Below are positions 10,980 to 19,834 of a stretch of 64,000 nt of DNA, piece by piece. Each line of letters opens with the position of its first letter. The stretch's first letter is position 1. The DNA comes from Vibrio sagamiensis NBRC 104589 (GTDB lineage Bacteria; Pseudomonadota; Gammaproteobacteria; Enterobacterales; Vibrionaceae), in the NCBI RefSeq assembly GCF_007990935.1, contig NZ_BJXJ01000003.1, positions 62,001 through 126,000 of the forward strand, given 5' to 3'. Made by a program: the position numbers and the translations under genes. A model generated the notes under the pieces. The model worked only from the letters and a program-made list of their open reading frames with translations, was not told the origin of the DNA and ran no database searches.

Positions 10980-11906
10980 ATGAGTTGGCTTGAAAAGATT
11001 TTAGAGAAAAGTAATCTTGTAAGTTCACGTAAAGCGTCTATTCCTGAAGGCGTGTGGACAAAATGTACTTCTTGTGAGCAGGTTCTATATCATGCTGAGC
11101 TTGAGCGTAATCTAGAGGTGTGTCCTAAGTGTAATCACCACATGCGCATGAAAGCGCGTCGTCGTCTAGAAACGTTTTTAGATAAAGGCAATCGTGTTGA
11201 ACTTGGTGCAGAGTTAGAGCCACAAGATAAATTGAAGTTTAAAGATTCAAAACGCTACAAAGAGCGTATTTCAACTGCTCAGAAAAACAGCGGTGAGAAA
11301 GACGCATTAGTTGTGATGAAAGGTGAACTACTAGGAATGCCACTTGTTACTTGTGCATTTGAGTTTTCTTTCATGGGCGGCTCAATGGGATCAGTGGTTG
11401 GCGCTCGTTTTGTTAAAGCGGTTGAAGCTGCCATCGAGAATAACTGCGCCCTAGTATGCTTTTCTGCCAGTGGTGGTGCTCGTATGCAAGAGGCATTAAT
11501 GTCTCTTATGCAGATGGCCAAAACCAGTGCCGCTTTAGAACGTTTATCTAAAAAAGGTCTGCCATTCATTTCAGTATTGACTGATCCAACTATGGGTGGT
11601 GTATCGGCGAGTTTAGCGATGCTTGGTGATATCAACATTGGTGAGCCGAAAGCTCTGATTGGTTTTGCTGGCCGTCGTGTTATCGAGCAGACGGTACGTG
11701 AAGACCTCCCAGAAGGTTTCCAGCGCAGTGAATTCCTATTGGATCATGGTGCGATTGATATGATTGTTGATCGTCGCGAGATGCGTCGCTGCATCGGTGG
11801 TTTGGTTGCTAAATTAACGGCTCAAGAATCCCCGCTGGATGCTTTGGTTAACGATTCTCCAAATGAAGAGTCATATTCTGTACCAGTAGCGGACGAAAAA
11901 AGGTAA
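10980..11906 (+). CDS. accD: Acetyl-CoA carboxylase carboxyltransferase subunit beta
   Basis: AccD pairs with AccA to transfer the carboxyl group from biotin to acetyl-CoA, giving malonyl-CoA for fatty acid synthesis. The 308-residue protein has the N-terminal four-Cys zinc ribbon (Cys29, 32, 48 and 51), then the crotonase-like carboxyltransferase core with [20 protein letters not shown] and [16 protein letters not shown]. The gene starts the accD-folC-dedD-cvpA-purF series, all on this strand with short gaps. Confidence 0.97.
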   Translation: MSWLEKILEKSNLVSSRKASIPEGVWTKCTSCEQVLYHAELERNLEVCPKCNHHMRMKARRRLETFLDKGNRVELGAELEPQDKLKFKDSKRYKERISTAQKNSGEKDALVVMKGELLGMPLVTCAFEFSFMGGSMGSVVGARFVKAVEAAIENNCALVCFSASGGARMQEALMSLMQMAKTSAALERLSKKGLPFISVLTDPTMGGVSASLAMLGDINIGEPKALIGFAGRRVIEQTVREDLPEGFQRSEFLLDHGAIDMIVDRREMRRCIGGLVAKLTAQESPLDALVNDSPNEESYSVPVADEKR

Positions 11907-11950
11907 AGTACTCACTAACGCAAAACCTGGCAATTTATGGTTAAAGTTAG

Positions 11951-13213
11951 ATGACCCAAAACTCTATTCCTCAAGCCACATCCTCCTTGACGGTGTGGCT
12001 TGAATATTTAGCAAATATTCACTCTACAGCGATCGATCTTGGCTTAGAGCGCGTCCAAGCCGTTGCTCGAAAAGCCAACTTAACAAAACCTGCATCTACC
12101 ATTATCACAGTAGCAGGAACTAATGGTAAAGGTTCAACTTGTGCATTAATGGAAGCCATTCTGCTCGAGGCAGGTTACTCGGTTGGTGTTTATAGCTCCC
12201 CCCACCTTATTCACTATAACGAACGTGTTCGGATTAACGGCAGAGATGTTTCTGATACTGTGCTTTGCGAATCATTCGATTACATCGAACAGCAGCGAGG
12301 CGATATCAGTCTGAGCTTGTTTGAATTTGGTACCTTAGCCGCATTGCGAGTTTTTCAAACAGAAAAAATTGATGTTGTTCTACTTGAGGTCGGTTTAGGT
12401 GGTCGATTAGATGCAACGAATGTTGTTGAACATGATATTTCAGTGATCACTAGTCTAGCCATCGACCATGTTGATTGGTTAGGTGACGATATCAATACCA
12501 TTGGTTATGAAAAAGCGGGAATTTTCCGTACAGGGAAGCCAGCCATCTGTGGTCAAGCTATACCACCTGCTAGCGTGGCAGCTTATGCTGATGAGATTAA
12601 GGCAGAGCTTTTCCAAGTGGGGATTAACTTTGAATACCAACAAGCTGATAAAAGCTGGGAATGGCGCTGTGGTGCATTTGACCTTAAAGCGTTGCCATTA
12701 CCTTCGTTACCCCTTCCAAATGCTGCTACCGCATTAATGGCATTGGGTGTTTCTGACTTACAGATATCAGACATTAATATTGTTAATGGCTTGAAAAGTG
12801 CGAGGCTTGCTGGTCGTATGCAAGTATTAAATGATAGTCCAACTATTATTCTTGATGTTGCACATAACCCGCATTCAGCAGAATACCTAGTTAAAAAAGT
12901 GAAAAGCCAATACGGTGATAAAAATATCCATATTGTTATTGCAATGCTGCATGATAAAGATATTAAAACAACCCTGGAAATCTTGTCACCATTGGCAACA
13001 CAATGGTATCCCGCTTCACTGAAAGGACCAAGAGCAGCAACTGCGAAAGAGTTGTGTATGCACTTACCTCAGAAGCAAACGTTATTCTCCAATCCTGTCG
13101 AAGCATTTCAAGGGGCATTGAAAGTTGCGGCAAATAACGATGTGATTTTAGTCGTAGGCTCATTTCATACCGTGGGAGAGGTCTTAGCGTATTGGCAAAT
13201 AGATAATAAGTAA
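11951..13213 (+). CDS. folC: Bifunctional folylpolyglutamate synthase / dihydrofolate synthase
   Basis: FolC adds glutamate to dihydropteroate and then extends the polyglutamate tail of folates. The 420-residue Mur-ligase-type protein has the P-loop VAGTNGKGSTCALME near residue 55, the Mur signature VGLGGRLDATN near residue 148, and LDVAHNPHSAEY in the C-terminal domain. It lies 44 bases after accD, consistent with cotranscription. Confidence 0.96.
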   Translation: MTQNSIPQATSSLTVWLEYLANIHSTAIDLGLERVQAVARKANLTKPASTIITVAGTNGKGSTCALMEAILLEAGYSVGVYSSPHLIHYNERVRINGRDVSDTVLCESFDYIEQQRGDISLSLFEFGTLAALRVFQTEKIDVVLLEVGLGGRLDATNVVEHDISVITSLAIDHVDWLGDDINTIGYEKAGIFRTGKPAICGQAIPPASVAAYADEIKAELFQVGINFEYQQADKSWEWRCGAFDLKALPLPSLPLPNAATALMALGVSDLQISDINIVNGLKSARLAGRMQVLNDSPTIILDVAHNPHSAEYLVKKVKSQYGDKNIHIVIAMLHDKDIKTTLEILSPLATQWYPASLKGPRAATAKELCMHLPQKQTLFSNPVEAFQGALKVAANNDVILVVGSFHTVGEVLAYWQIDNK

Positions 13214-13227
13214 TCAAAGGTAATTTG

Positions 13228-13818
13228 ATGTCAAGTAAATTCCAAAACCGCTTAGTCGGCACCATTATTCTAGTGGCGGTCGGAGTCATCGTACTTCCTG
13301 ATATTCTAGATGGCAAAAAAATTCATTATAAAGAAGAGTTTGCTAGCATTCCGATTAAACCTGAACTGGATCGAGATGTTGAAGAGTTTGAAGTTTTAGA
13401 ACCTATCGAAGATGATGTGGCACTGCCTAAATCTCCTATAGTTGCGACAGAAAATGAAACAGATTTTGAACACACGTCAACAAAGAATGCTGAACCAGAA
13501 AATCGTTCAGTGCAAAAAATACCAGTAGTGAAAAATGTGGCAACGTCAGTTCGCCCCGTTGAAGAAAAAAATCACTACCGAGATTCAGCTTGGATTATTC
13601 AATTGATGGCGTTGAAGAACCATAATAATGCAGTTGCATTAGTTGAAGACTTGAAAAAGCGTGGTTATCAAGCGCATGTAAAAAAAGAAAATACTTTTAC
13701 TCGTGTCATTGTTGGACCTGATGTATCAAAATCCAAACTTGAACAACAGCTCAAAGAATTGCAAAAGATTACGGGCTCAAAAGGTCAATTGCTTAAATTT
13801 AAGCCATTAAATCCATAA
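13228..13818 (+). CDS. dedD: SPOR-domain cell division protein DedD
   Basis: DedD is a septal membrane protein whose SPOR domain binds denuded peptidoglycan glycans at the division site. The 196-residue product has one N-terminal membrane helix (GTIILVAVGVIVLPDI), an acidic linker of about 80 residues, and a C-terminal SPOR domain (about residues 118-190) starting at SAWIIQLMAL. The ATG at 13228 has AAAGG seven bases upstream and is preferred over the TTG at 13225. Its stop lies on the edge of the PurR box for the next genes. Confidence 0.9.
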   Translation: MSSKFQNRLVGTIILVAVGVIVLPDILDGKKIHYKEEFASIPIKPELDRDVEEFEVLEPIEDDVALPKSPIVATENETDFEHTSTKNAEPENRSVQKIPVVKNVATSVRPVEEKNHYRDSAWIIQLMALKNHNNAVALVEDLKKRGYQAHVKKENTFTRVIVGPDVSKSKLEQQLKELQKITGSKGQLLKFKPLNP

Positions 13819-13832
13819 GAAAACGTTTGCGT
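13817..13832. promoter_or_regulatory. PurR operator before cvpA-purF
   Basis: Read on the minus strand this is ACGCAAACGTTTTCTT, which matches the E. coli PurR consensus ACGCAAACGTTTNCNT at every defined position. It lies about 50 bases upstream of cvpA, next to a -10-like TAAAAT at 13848-13853. PurR with hypoxanthine or guanine represses cvpA-purF in E. coli at an equivalent site. Confidence 0.88.
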
Positions 13833-13879
13833 CAGCATTTTTTCTGTTAAAATGCGCGCCAACTTAAGATGAAGAAAAT

Positions 13880-14371
13880 ATGAATTGGTTAGATTTTGTC
13901 ATTTTAGGTGTGATCGGATTTTCAGCTCTGATCAGCTTAGTTCGCGGCTTTGCAAAAGAAGCTTTGTCATTGGTGATTTGGTGTGGAGCATTTTTTATCT
14001 CCAGTACTTACTACGCTAAATTAGCAGTATATTTTTCCAATATCGAAGATGACATGTTTCGAAACGGGGCTGCGATTACAGTATTGTTTATCGCAACGTT
14101 AATTGTGGGAGCGGTAGTCAACTACGTCATTGCTCAACTGGTACAAAAAACGGGATTAACGGGTACAGATCGAATTCTCGGTATCGTATTTGGTGGCTTA
14201 CGTGGTGTGCTAATTGTTTCTGCGTTGCTGTTTTTTATGGATGCGTTTACAGCATTCCCAAGTTCAGATTGGTGGCAAAATTCTCAATTGGTTCCAGAGT
14301 TTAGTCGAATCATAGCCCCATTTTTTGATCATTTACAAGCAACATCAAGTTTTATGTCTGGTACTACTTAG
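13880..14371 (+). CDS. cvpA: CvpA family membrane protein
   Basis: This inner-membrane protein was named for a requirement in colicin V production in E. coli and is linked to envelope homeostasis. The 163 residues contain about four hydrophobic helices, beginning MNWLDFVILGVIGFSALISL, with the conserved RGFAKEALSL between helices one and two. It is almost always paired with purF, as here (36-base gap), and both should be controlled by the PurR box upstream. Confidence 0.93.
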   Translation: MNWLDFVILGVIGFSALISLVRGFAKEALSLVIWCGAFFISSTYYAKLAVYFSNIEDDMFRNGAAITVLFIATLIVGAVVNYVIAQLVQKTGLTGTDRILGIVFGGLRGVLIVSALLFFMDAFTAFPSSDWWQNSQLVPEFSRIIAPFFDHLQATSSFMSGTT

Positions 14372-14407
14372 TAGTGCCAGCTACTGTCGCAAATCGAGGA
14401 TTAGGAC

Positions 14408-15922
14408 ATGTGTGGTATTGTTGGAATCGTGGGCACAACGCCTGTAAACCAGTCAATTTATGACGCGTTAACAGTGTTACAGCATCGTGGCCAAGATGCC
14501 GCGGGCATTTGTACCATAGAAAGCAATCGTTTTCGTCTGCGCAAGGCGAACGGTTTAGTGAAAGATGTGTTTGAAGCAAGACACATGCAACGTTTACAAG
14601 GAGAGGTTGGGATAGGGCATGTGCGTTATCCTACTGCGGGCAGCTCTAGTGCTTCTGAAGCGCAGCCTTTTTATGTCAATTCTCCTTTTGGTATTACGCT
14701 GGCACACAATGGTAACTTGACTAATGCCAATGATGTTCGTCAGAAACTATTCGAAAAAGATCGTCGTCACATCAACACGACATCCGATTCTGAAGTACTA
14801 CTTAATGTTTTGGCCCATGAAATTGACACCGTGAAAGGCAACGTTGGTGTCGAAGATGTATTTCGTGCAGTAACAAACGTTCACCGTGCTATTCGAGGTG
14901 CTTATGCTGTCGTCGCAATGATCATTGGACATGGTATGGTTGCCTTCCGTGACCCTCATGGCATTCGTCCTCTGTGCTTGGGTAAACGTGAAGTTAACGG
15001 CCGAACAGAGTATATTGTTGCTTCTGAGTCTGTTGCGTTGGATGCGGTAGGTTTTGACTTCATGCGAGATGTAGCACCGGGTGAAGCGGTATATGTAACT
15101 TTTGATGGTCAACTATTTACAAAGCAGTGTGCGGATAATCCCACACTTAACCCTTGTATTTTCGAGTTCGTTTATTTTGCACGCCCAGATTCATTTATCG
15201 ATAAAATTTCGGTTTACAGTGCTCGTGTTGAAATGGGTAAAAAATTAGGTCAGCGTATTCGCGAAGATTATGCCGATCTCGATATCGATGTTGTTATCCC
15301 TATTCCTGAAACATCATGTGATATTGCATTGCAGATCGCTCAAGCCTTAGAAAAACCATATCGACAAGGCTTTGTTAAAAATCGTTATGTGGGCAGAACA
15401 TTTATTATGCCGGGTCAACAACAACGCAAAAAATCCGTTCGTCGAAAATTGAATGCGATTCGCTCTGAATTTAAAGATAAAAACGTATTATTGGTTGATG
15501 ACTCTATCGTACGTGGTACCACCTCTGAGCAAATTATCGAAATGGCACGTGACTCCGGTGCAAATAAAGTATTTATGGTATCAGCAGCGCCGGAGGTACG
15601 TTTCCCTAATGTATATGGCATCGATATGCCAAGTGCTTCTGAATTGATTGCCCACGGTCGTGATAATGAGGCCATTTGTAGACATATCGGGGCTGATGCA
15701 CTCATTTATCAACGTCTTGATGACTTGGTTTATGCTGTCGGCTTAGGCAATCATGACATTAGCCAGTTTGATACATCAGTTTTTAATGGTGAATATGTAA
15801 CGGGTGATATTGACCAAAAGTATCTAGATTTCTTGGATGGTATGCGTAACGATGACGCAAAAGTTCAACGTGAAATACAACAAGATTTAGCTAACCTTGA
15901 GCTTCACAACGAAGGAGTTTAG
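14408..15922 (+). CDS. purF: Amidophosphoribosyltransferase
   Basis: PurF makes phosphoribosylamine from PRPP and glutamine, the first committed step of purine synthesis. The 504-residue protein starts MCGIVGIVG, so Cys2 becomes the N-terminal nucleophile of the glutaminase domain after Met removal. The C-terminal phosphoribosyltransferase half carries the PRPP motif [14 protein letters not shown] near residue 365. It is the last gene of its unit, followed by a bidirectional terminator. Confidence 0.97.
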   Translation: MCGIVGIVGTTPVNQSIYDALTVLQHRGQDAAGICTIESNRFRLRKANGLVKDVFEARHMQRLQGEVGIGHVRYPTAGSSSASEAQPFYVNSPFGITLAHNGNLTNANDVRQKLFEKDRRHINTTSDSEVLLNVLAHEIDTVKGNVGVEDVFRAVTNVHRAIRGAYAVVAMIIGHGMVAFRDPHGIRPLCLGKREVNGRTEYIVASESVALDAVGFDFMRDVAPGEAVYVTFDGQLFTKQCADNPTLNPCIFEFVYFARPDSFIDKISVYSARVEMGKKLGQRIREDYADLDIDVVIPIPETSCDIALQIAQALEKPYRQGFVKNRYVGRTFIMPGQQQRKKSVRRKLNAIRSEFKDKNVLLVDDSIVRGTTSEQIIEMARDSGANKVFMVSAAPEVRFPNVYGIDMPSASELIAHGRDNEAICRHIGADALIYQRLDDLVYAVGLGNHDISQFDTSVFNGEYVTGDIDQKYLDFLDGMRNDDAKVQREIQQDLANLELHNEGV

Positions 15923-15982
15923 ATTCGTTTCTATTGATCAAGTTGTTTGCTTTTTACTCACCAATTTGAGTGCTAATAAAAA

Positions 15983-16010
15983 AACCAGAGTAGGTGTACT
16001 CTGGTTTTTT
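15983..16010. terminator. Bidirectional terminator between purF and a LysR gene
   Basis: AACCAGAGTA and TACTCTGGTT form a 10-bp stem around GGTG, with a T-run after it and an A-run before it. It can therefore end transcripts from both convergent genes. Confidence 0.85.
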
Positions 16011-16028
16011 TATACTGTTATTACTGGA

Positions 16029-16904
16029 CTAGCTCAATTTATTTTCAATAACAAAATCAATAAATAGGCGTACCTTTTCTGGTAAATGATCTTTATGATT
16101 GTAGAGCATATAGATATCACGAGGGTTGGCACTCCAGTCGGGTAGAATACGCACCAGTTCTCCACGCTCGATGTACTCTTCTATCATCACATCTGGCATT
16201 AGCGTAATGCCTAGGTCTTCAGAGCAAGCGCTTCGTACAACGTTCAGCGCATTCGCTTGAAATCTTGCTCGCTCGTTATTTACGACGATTTCGCCCTTGT
16301 TATTAAGCAGTGTCCATTTTAATAAAGGGTAGCCTTTCAATAAGGCATGCTCAGAGAGATCTTCTGCGTGGTGAGGAGAAGGATGTGATGCAAGATATTT
16401 AGGACTGGCTACAAGAATATCTTTGACTTCTCCAACTTTTCGTGCGATCAGGCTAGAGTCACGTTGTGGACCCACTCGAAAAATGACATCCCACTCTGTT
16501 GGATCAAGTTGATCTGCATTACTTTCCGTGGTCAGTTCAACATTGATATCGGGAAATTTGTGCATGAAGGCATTAAGCATGGGCATCATCATGCGTTTTG
16601 TCAGGTTATTCGGAGCAGAAATTTTAATTCTACCTGATGCACCACGACAATTATCAGTAATTTCTTCAGCAGTTGATGTTAACTGTTGAAGTAAAGGAGA
16701 GCATTCATTAAAAAATCGTTCCCCAGCTTCCGTCAAAGAGAGCTTTCGAGCGTGACGATTGAGTAAACGTAGACTTACTGAATCTTCAAGGGCTTGAATG
16801 CGCCGAGTGATAGTCGCTACAGGGATCATAGTTTTTCTCGAAGTTGAGGTATAGCTTCCATTTTCAACAACTAATCGAAACAGGTTTAAATCATCTAGTT
16901 TCAT
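16029..16904 (-). CDS. LysR-family transcriptional regulator
   Basis: The 291-residue protein has an N-terminal winged helix-turn-helix (MKLDDLNLFRLVVENGSYTS, then RRIQALEDSVSLRLLNRHAR) and a LysR substrate-binding domain from about residue 90. The sequence resembles the CrgA/DsdC-like subgroup that lacks an obvious regulated neighbour. The ATG at 16904 gives the usual LysR N-terminus; a GTG four codons earlier is possible. Both neighbours (purF convergent, rssB-like gene divergent) are core genes, so the target cannot be inferred from context. Confidence 0.85.
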   Translation of the reverse strand: MKLDDLNLFRLVVENGSYTSTSRKTMIPVATITRRIQALEDSVSLRLLNRHARKLSLTEAGERFFNECSPLLQQLTSTAEEITDNCRGASGRIKISAPNNLTKRMMMPMLNAFMHKFPDINVELTTESNADQLDPTEWDVIFRVGPQRDSSLIARKVGEVKDILVASPKYLASHPSPHHAEDLSEHALLKGYPLLKWTLLNNKGEIVVNNERARFQANALNVVRSACSEDLGITLMPDVMIEEYIERGELVRILPDWSANPRDIYMLYNHKDHLPEKVRLFIDFVIENKLS

Positions 16905-17204
16905 ATTTCCGGGCACGTCAATTGATCGTTTGTGGATAAATTATTATTAATTTTGTGATAAGAATTCACTTTAAGCCAGTTTGTGCTGATATTTGAACAC
17001 AGCCTGAGGCTGTGAGCAAATTATTGTGCTTCGCTCAATATTTGAATAAACCTCAATTTAAGGCTAGGGTTTATAACAAGGTTAATAAACCTTAGACCTT
17101 GTTATGCATCGTTATGTATTTCATGGCTGATTTTCTTAGCAAGGTAAATTACAAAAATAATAATGTATAAGCAGTTCTGTCTGAGCTTTGTGAGGTATAA
17201 AAGT

Positions 17205-18311
17205 ATGTTTAACACTCACGATCAAATGGCAAAGGTCTCGGCAAATGAAGTGGTTCACGCAAAACGTATCATGCTCGTAGACGACGACCCTGTCTTTCGT
17301 AAAGTAACCAGCACTTACTTAGTTGGGCTTGGTTACAAGGTTTCTGAAGCTGAAAATGGCCTGAAAGCTCTTCAGCTGCTGAGAGAGTCTTGCCCTGACC
17401 TCGTACTTTGTGACTTATCTATGCCTGTACTCAATGGTATTGAATTTGTTGAGGAAGTGAGCCTTGAGTATCCATCATTACCAATGATTGTGGTCTCTGG
17501 AACAGATGATATGTCTGATGTAGCAAAAGCATTGCGTTTTGGTATTAAAGACTTTTTGCCCAAGCCAATTATTAACTATCAACACCTATCTCAAGCTATT
17601 GAGACAACATTGATAAGTTCCGATTGCCATTTTTCAGAGCAAAGAGACTTTGCCAGCCAGTGGTTTCGTGTTGATGATGGAGGAGAGCTGCCCGCAGAAC
17701 AAGAGCTTTACTGGCATCTTGAACACCTACGAGAAAACCCTAATGCCGCGCGGGATTTACTGCATGCTTTGCTGCCTGATAAAGACACCTCTCAAGGTAA
17801 TTGGGCGTGTAATTATCGTCTGCTTCAATCGACGGATGTTATGCCATTGGTATTTGATTATCGTTGGTTGATGAATGGACAGTTTGTCTTTTATCTTGTT
17901 GATTCTTCTTCTTTGACTCGAGATGGGGTAGCAACCACGTTATTAGTGAGAGCTTTGTTCGACGATTATTTACGTAACTTAAAAAGCTTTAGCGCCGATC
18001 TCAAGGATATGGTTGAGATCGTTGAAAAAGGGATAAAATGTTCCAATTACGCTGGCTCGGTGAATGCTATGTTTGGTGTCGCAGATCTTGCCTCGGCATC
18101 AGTGTCAATTTTACCTGCTGGCTTAGAGAGTAATTGGGCTAGTGAGCACATGAAACACCATATCTCTGGTGATAAAAAGCTGGGTGAGGGCTGTTTGAAA
18201 AACTTTATAACTCGAGATATGTCGATGGATAAAGTGGGTCAGCTGTCTGTTGGGCGTCTTGGTTCATCAAGCTTTAACCTTCGCATCACACGCAAAATTC
18301 AGGTTGCTTAA
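17205..18311 (+). CDS. rssB: RssB-like response regulator with degenerate PP2C-type output domain
   Basis: The 368-residue protein begins with a receiver domain (about residues 20-140): RIMLVDDDPVFRK holds the acidic pair, LVLCDLSMPVLNG the phosphoacceptor Asp, and DFLPKPI the conserved Lys. The C-terminal half lacks a DNA-binding motif and looks like the PP2C-related effector domain of RssB, the adaptor that delivers RpoS to ClpXP in E. coli. I chose ATG 17205 because GAGG lies nine bases upstream; the ATG at 17163 has no ribosome-binding site. The RssB role is inferred from architecture; a general response regulator remains possible. Confidence 0.75.
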   Translation: MFNTHDQMAKVSANEVVHAKRIMLVDDDPVFRKVTSTYLVGLGYKVSEAENGLKALQLLRESCPDLVLCDLSMPVLNGIEFVEEVSLEYPSLPMIVVSGTDDMSDVAKALRFGIKDFLPKPIINYQHLSQAIETTLISSDCHFSEQRDFASQWFRVDDGGELPAEQELYWHLEHLRENPNAARDLLHALLPDKDTSQGNWACNYRLLQSTDVMPLVFDYRWLMNGQFVFYLVDSSSLTRDGVATTLLVRALFDDYLRNLKSFSADLKDMVEIVEKGIKCSNYAGSVNAMFGVADLASASVSILPAGLESNWASEHMKHHISGDKKLGEGCLKNFITRDMSMDKVGQLSVGRLGSSSFNLRITRKIQVA

Positions 18312-18356
18312 ATTTCTTTTTAAAGGAAACAGATCTTGTTTTGTTCAGTATAAAAC

Positions 18357-18404
18357 AGCAATGCAATGCTAACTTACGGACTGCGCTTCGAGCATTGCAC
18401 TGCT
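18357..18404. terminator. Long hairpin after the rssB-like gene
   Basis: AGCAATGCAATGCT and AGCATTGCACTGCT pair over 14 positions with one mismatch around a 20-base loop. There is no clean T-run, so termination or a structured 3' end are both possible. Confidence 0.4.
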
Positions 18405-18565
18405 TCTGTTCTCACAGCATTCTTCCCCTTAATATTGTTGGGTGTTTTACCTTTGTTATTTAGGGTATAGTGAACGCTTAAACAAAATTTACTCATGTCT
18501 ACAACGCTAATCTAACATTTGAATGAGCAATAAAGACATCGCACGATTGATTCAGGGAGAACATT

Positions 18566-18697
18566 ATGGCAGACAAAGACTTCAAAGAACCTTATAATAT
18601 TTTTTATTTTTTCGGCTTCATTGCTGTACTGTTACTTCCTACTTTACCTGCCATTATCACATGGCTACGTGTTGCAAACGGCTACGCAGGATTTTAA
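18566..18697 (+). CDS. Small single-pass membrane protein of 43 residues, unknown function
   Basis: ATG at 18566 opens a 43-codon frame starting MADKDFKEPYNIFYFF, preceded by CAGGGAGA at a good ribosome-binding distance. Residues 12-34 form one hydrophobic helix, and the C-terminus WLRVANGYAGF is short and basic. The charged start, single helix and clean ribosome-binding site argue for a real gene even though it is very short. It precedes the ybaN-like gene by 71 bases and could share its transcript. No function is recognised. Confidence 0.65.
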   Translation: MADKDFKEPYNIFYFFGFIAVLLLPTLPAIITWLRVANGYAGF

Positions 18698-18768
18698 GTA
18701 GTTAATCACTTTCGGAGTTCACCATTCGCGTTCATCGTTACTTTTTAATTTTTTCAGGTGGGCTCTTT

Positions 18769-19116
18769 TTGATTCTGGGTATCCTTGGCATTGTCTTGCC
18801 ACTATTGCCAACAACACCTTTCATCTTACTATCCAGTGCCTGTTTTATGCGTGGCAGCCCTAAATTGCACCAGTGGTTACATCAACATAGAATTTTTGGA
18901 CCCATTCTTGAAAACTGGACACAGCATCGTGCCGTCACGAGTAAGGTCAAACAACGCGGTGCAATATTCATCATCTTAAGTTTTACTGTTTCAATTTATG
19001 TTGCGCCACTCATGTGGGTAAAAATTATGCTATCAGGCATGCTAATCGTTGTGTTAATAGGCTTTATACGTATCCCTGTGATAGAGCCAGTTGATGATAG
19101 CAAAGAAAATCACTAA
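18769..19116 (+). CDS. ybaN: YbaN/DUF454 family inner-membrane protein
   Basis: The family signature GIVLPLLPTTPFILLSSACF is near the N-terminus, followed by a cytoplasmic loop and two more hydrophobic helices. The function of DUF454 proteins is unknown. The TTG at 18769 has AGGTGG seven bases upstream, so I give that start. However the frame stays open back to 18706 and encodes HRYFLIFSGGLFLILG, which looks like the missing first half of helix one. No ATG, GTG or TTG exists upstream, but an ATT at 18724 follows CGGAG. The product may therefore be 15 residues longer. The gene lies before apt as in E. coli. Confidence 0.85.
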   Translation: MILGILGIVLPLLPTTPFILLSSACFMRGSPKLHQWLHQHRIFGPILENWTQHRAVTSKVKQRGAIFIILSFTVSIYVAPLMWVKIMLSGMLIVVLIGFIRIPVIEPVDDSKENH

Positions 19117-19280
19117 AATTGTAGAGATCAGTACGCCTGCTCCTTAAGTAGGCTTTATATTTTCAGAAGCTATGCTTACCTCACGTGGGCACAGTGAAGA
19201 TAACCTATTGTTTATTGCCCTTTATCGTCATAAATAGTGATAGAAAGTGAGCAGTAACCCAATCTGAGTAAATCGGTATT

Positions 19281-19826
19281 ATGACTACAGAAACCATTTC
19301 GTTGATCCAATCTAGCATCAAAAGCATTCCAGATTACCCAAAGCCAGGTATTTTATTCCGTGATGTCACGAGTCTTTTAGAAGATTCAACTGCCTATCAG
19401 GCGACGATTAATCTTTTAGTTGATCGTTACAAAGATATGGGATTTACCAAGGTAGTGGGTACTGAAGCTCGTGGTTTCCTTTTTGGCGCTCCGCTGGCTC
19501 TTGCTTTAGGGGTTGGATTTGTACCAGTGCGTAAGCCGGGTAAACTTCCTCGTCCAACAATAGCTCAATCGTATGAGTTAGAGTATGGCGTAGATACACT
19601 TGAAATCCACACTGATGCTATTGTTGAAGGCGATAAAGTTTTACTTGTTGATGATTTGCTAGCAACAGGTGGAACCATTGAAGCAACCACTAAACTGATT
19701 CGTCAACTTGGTGGAGAAGTTGAGCATGCAGCATTCGTTATCAACCTACCAGAGATAGGTGGTGATAAACGTCTAGAAGGGTTAGGCTTAAGCGTATACA
19801 GCATTTGTGAGTTTGAAGGACACTAA
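19281..19826 (+). CDS. apt: Adenine phosphoribosyltransferase
   Basis: Apt salvages adenine to AMP using PRPP. The 181-residue protein has the substrate region [16 protein letters not shown] near the N-terminus, [18 protein letters not shown], and the PRPP loop [16 protein letters not shown] near residue 125. Length is typical. It is followed after eight bases by dnaX, the conserved apt-dnaX-ybaB-recR order. Confidence 0.97.
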   Translation: MTTETISLIQSSIKSIPDYPKPGILFRDVTSLLEDSTAYQATINLLVDRYKDMGFTKVVGTEARGFLFGAPLALALGVGFVPVRKPGKLPRPTIAQSYELEYGVDTLEIHTDAIVEGDKVLLVDDLLATGGTIEATTKLIRQLGGEVEHAAFVINLPEIGGDKRLEGLGLSVYSICEFEGH

Positions 19827-19834
19827 TACATTCA

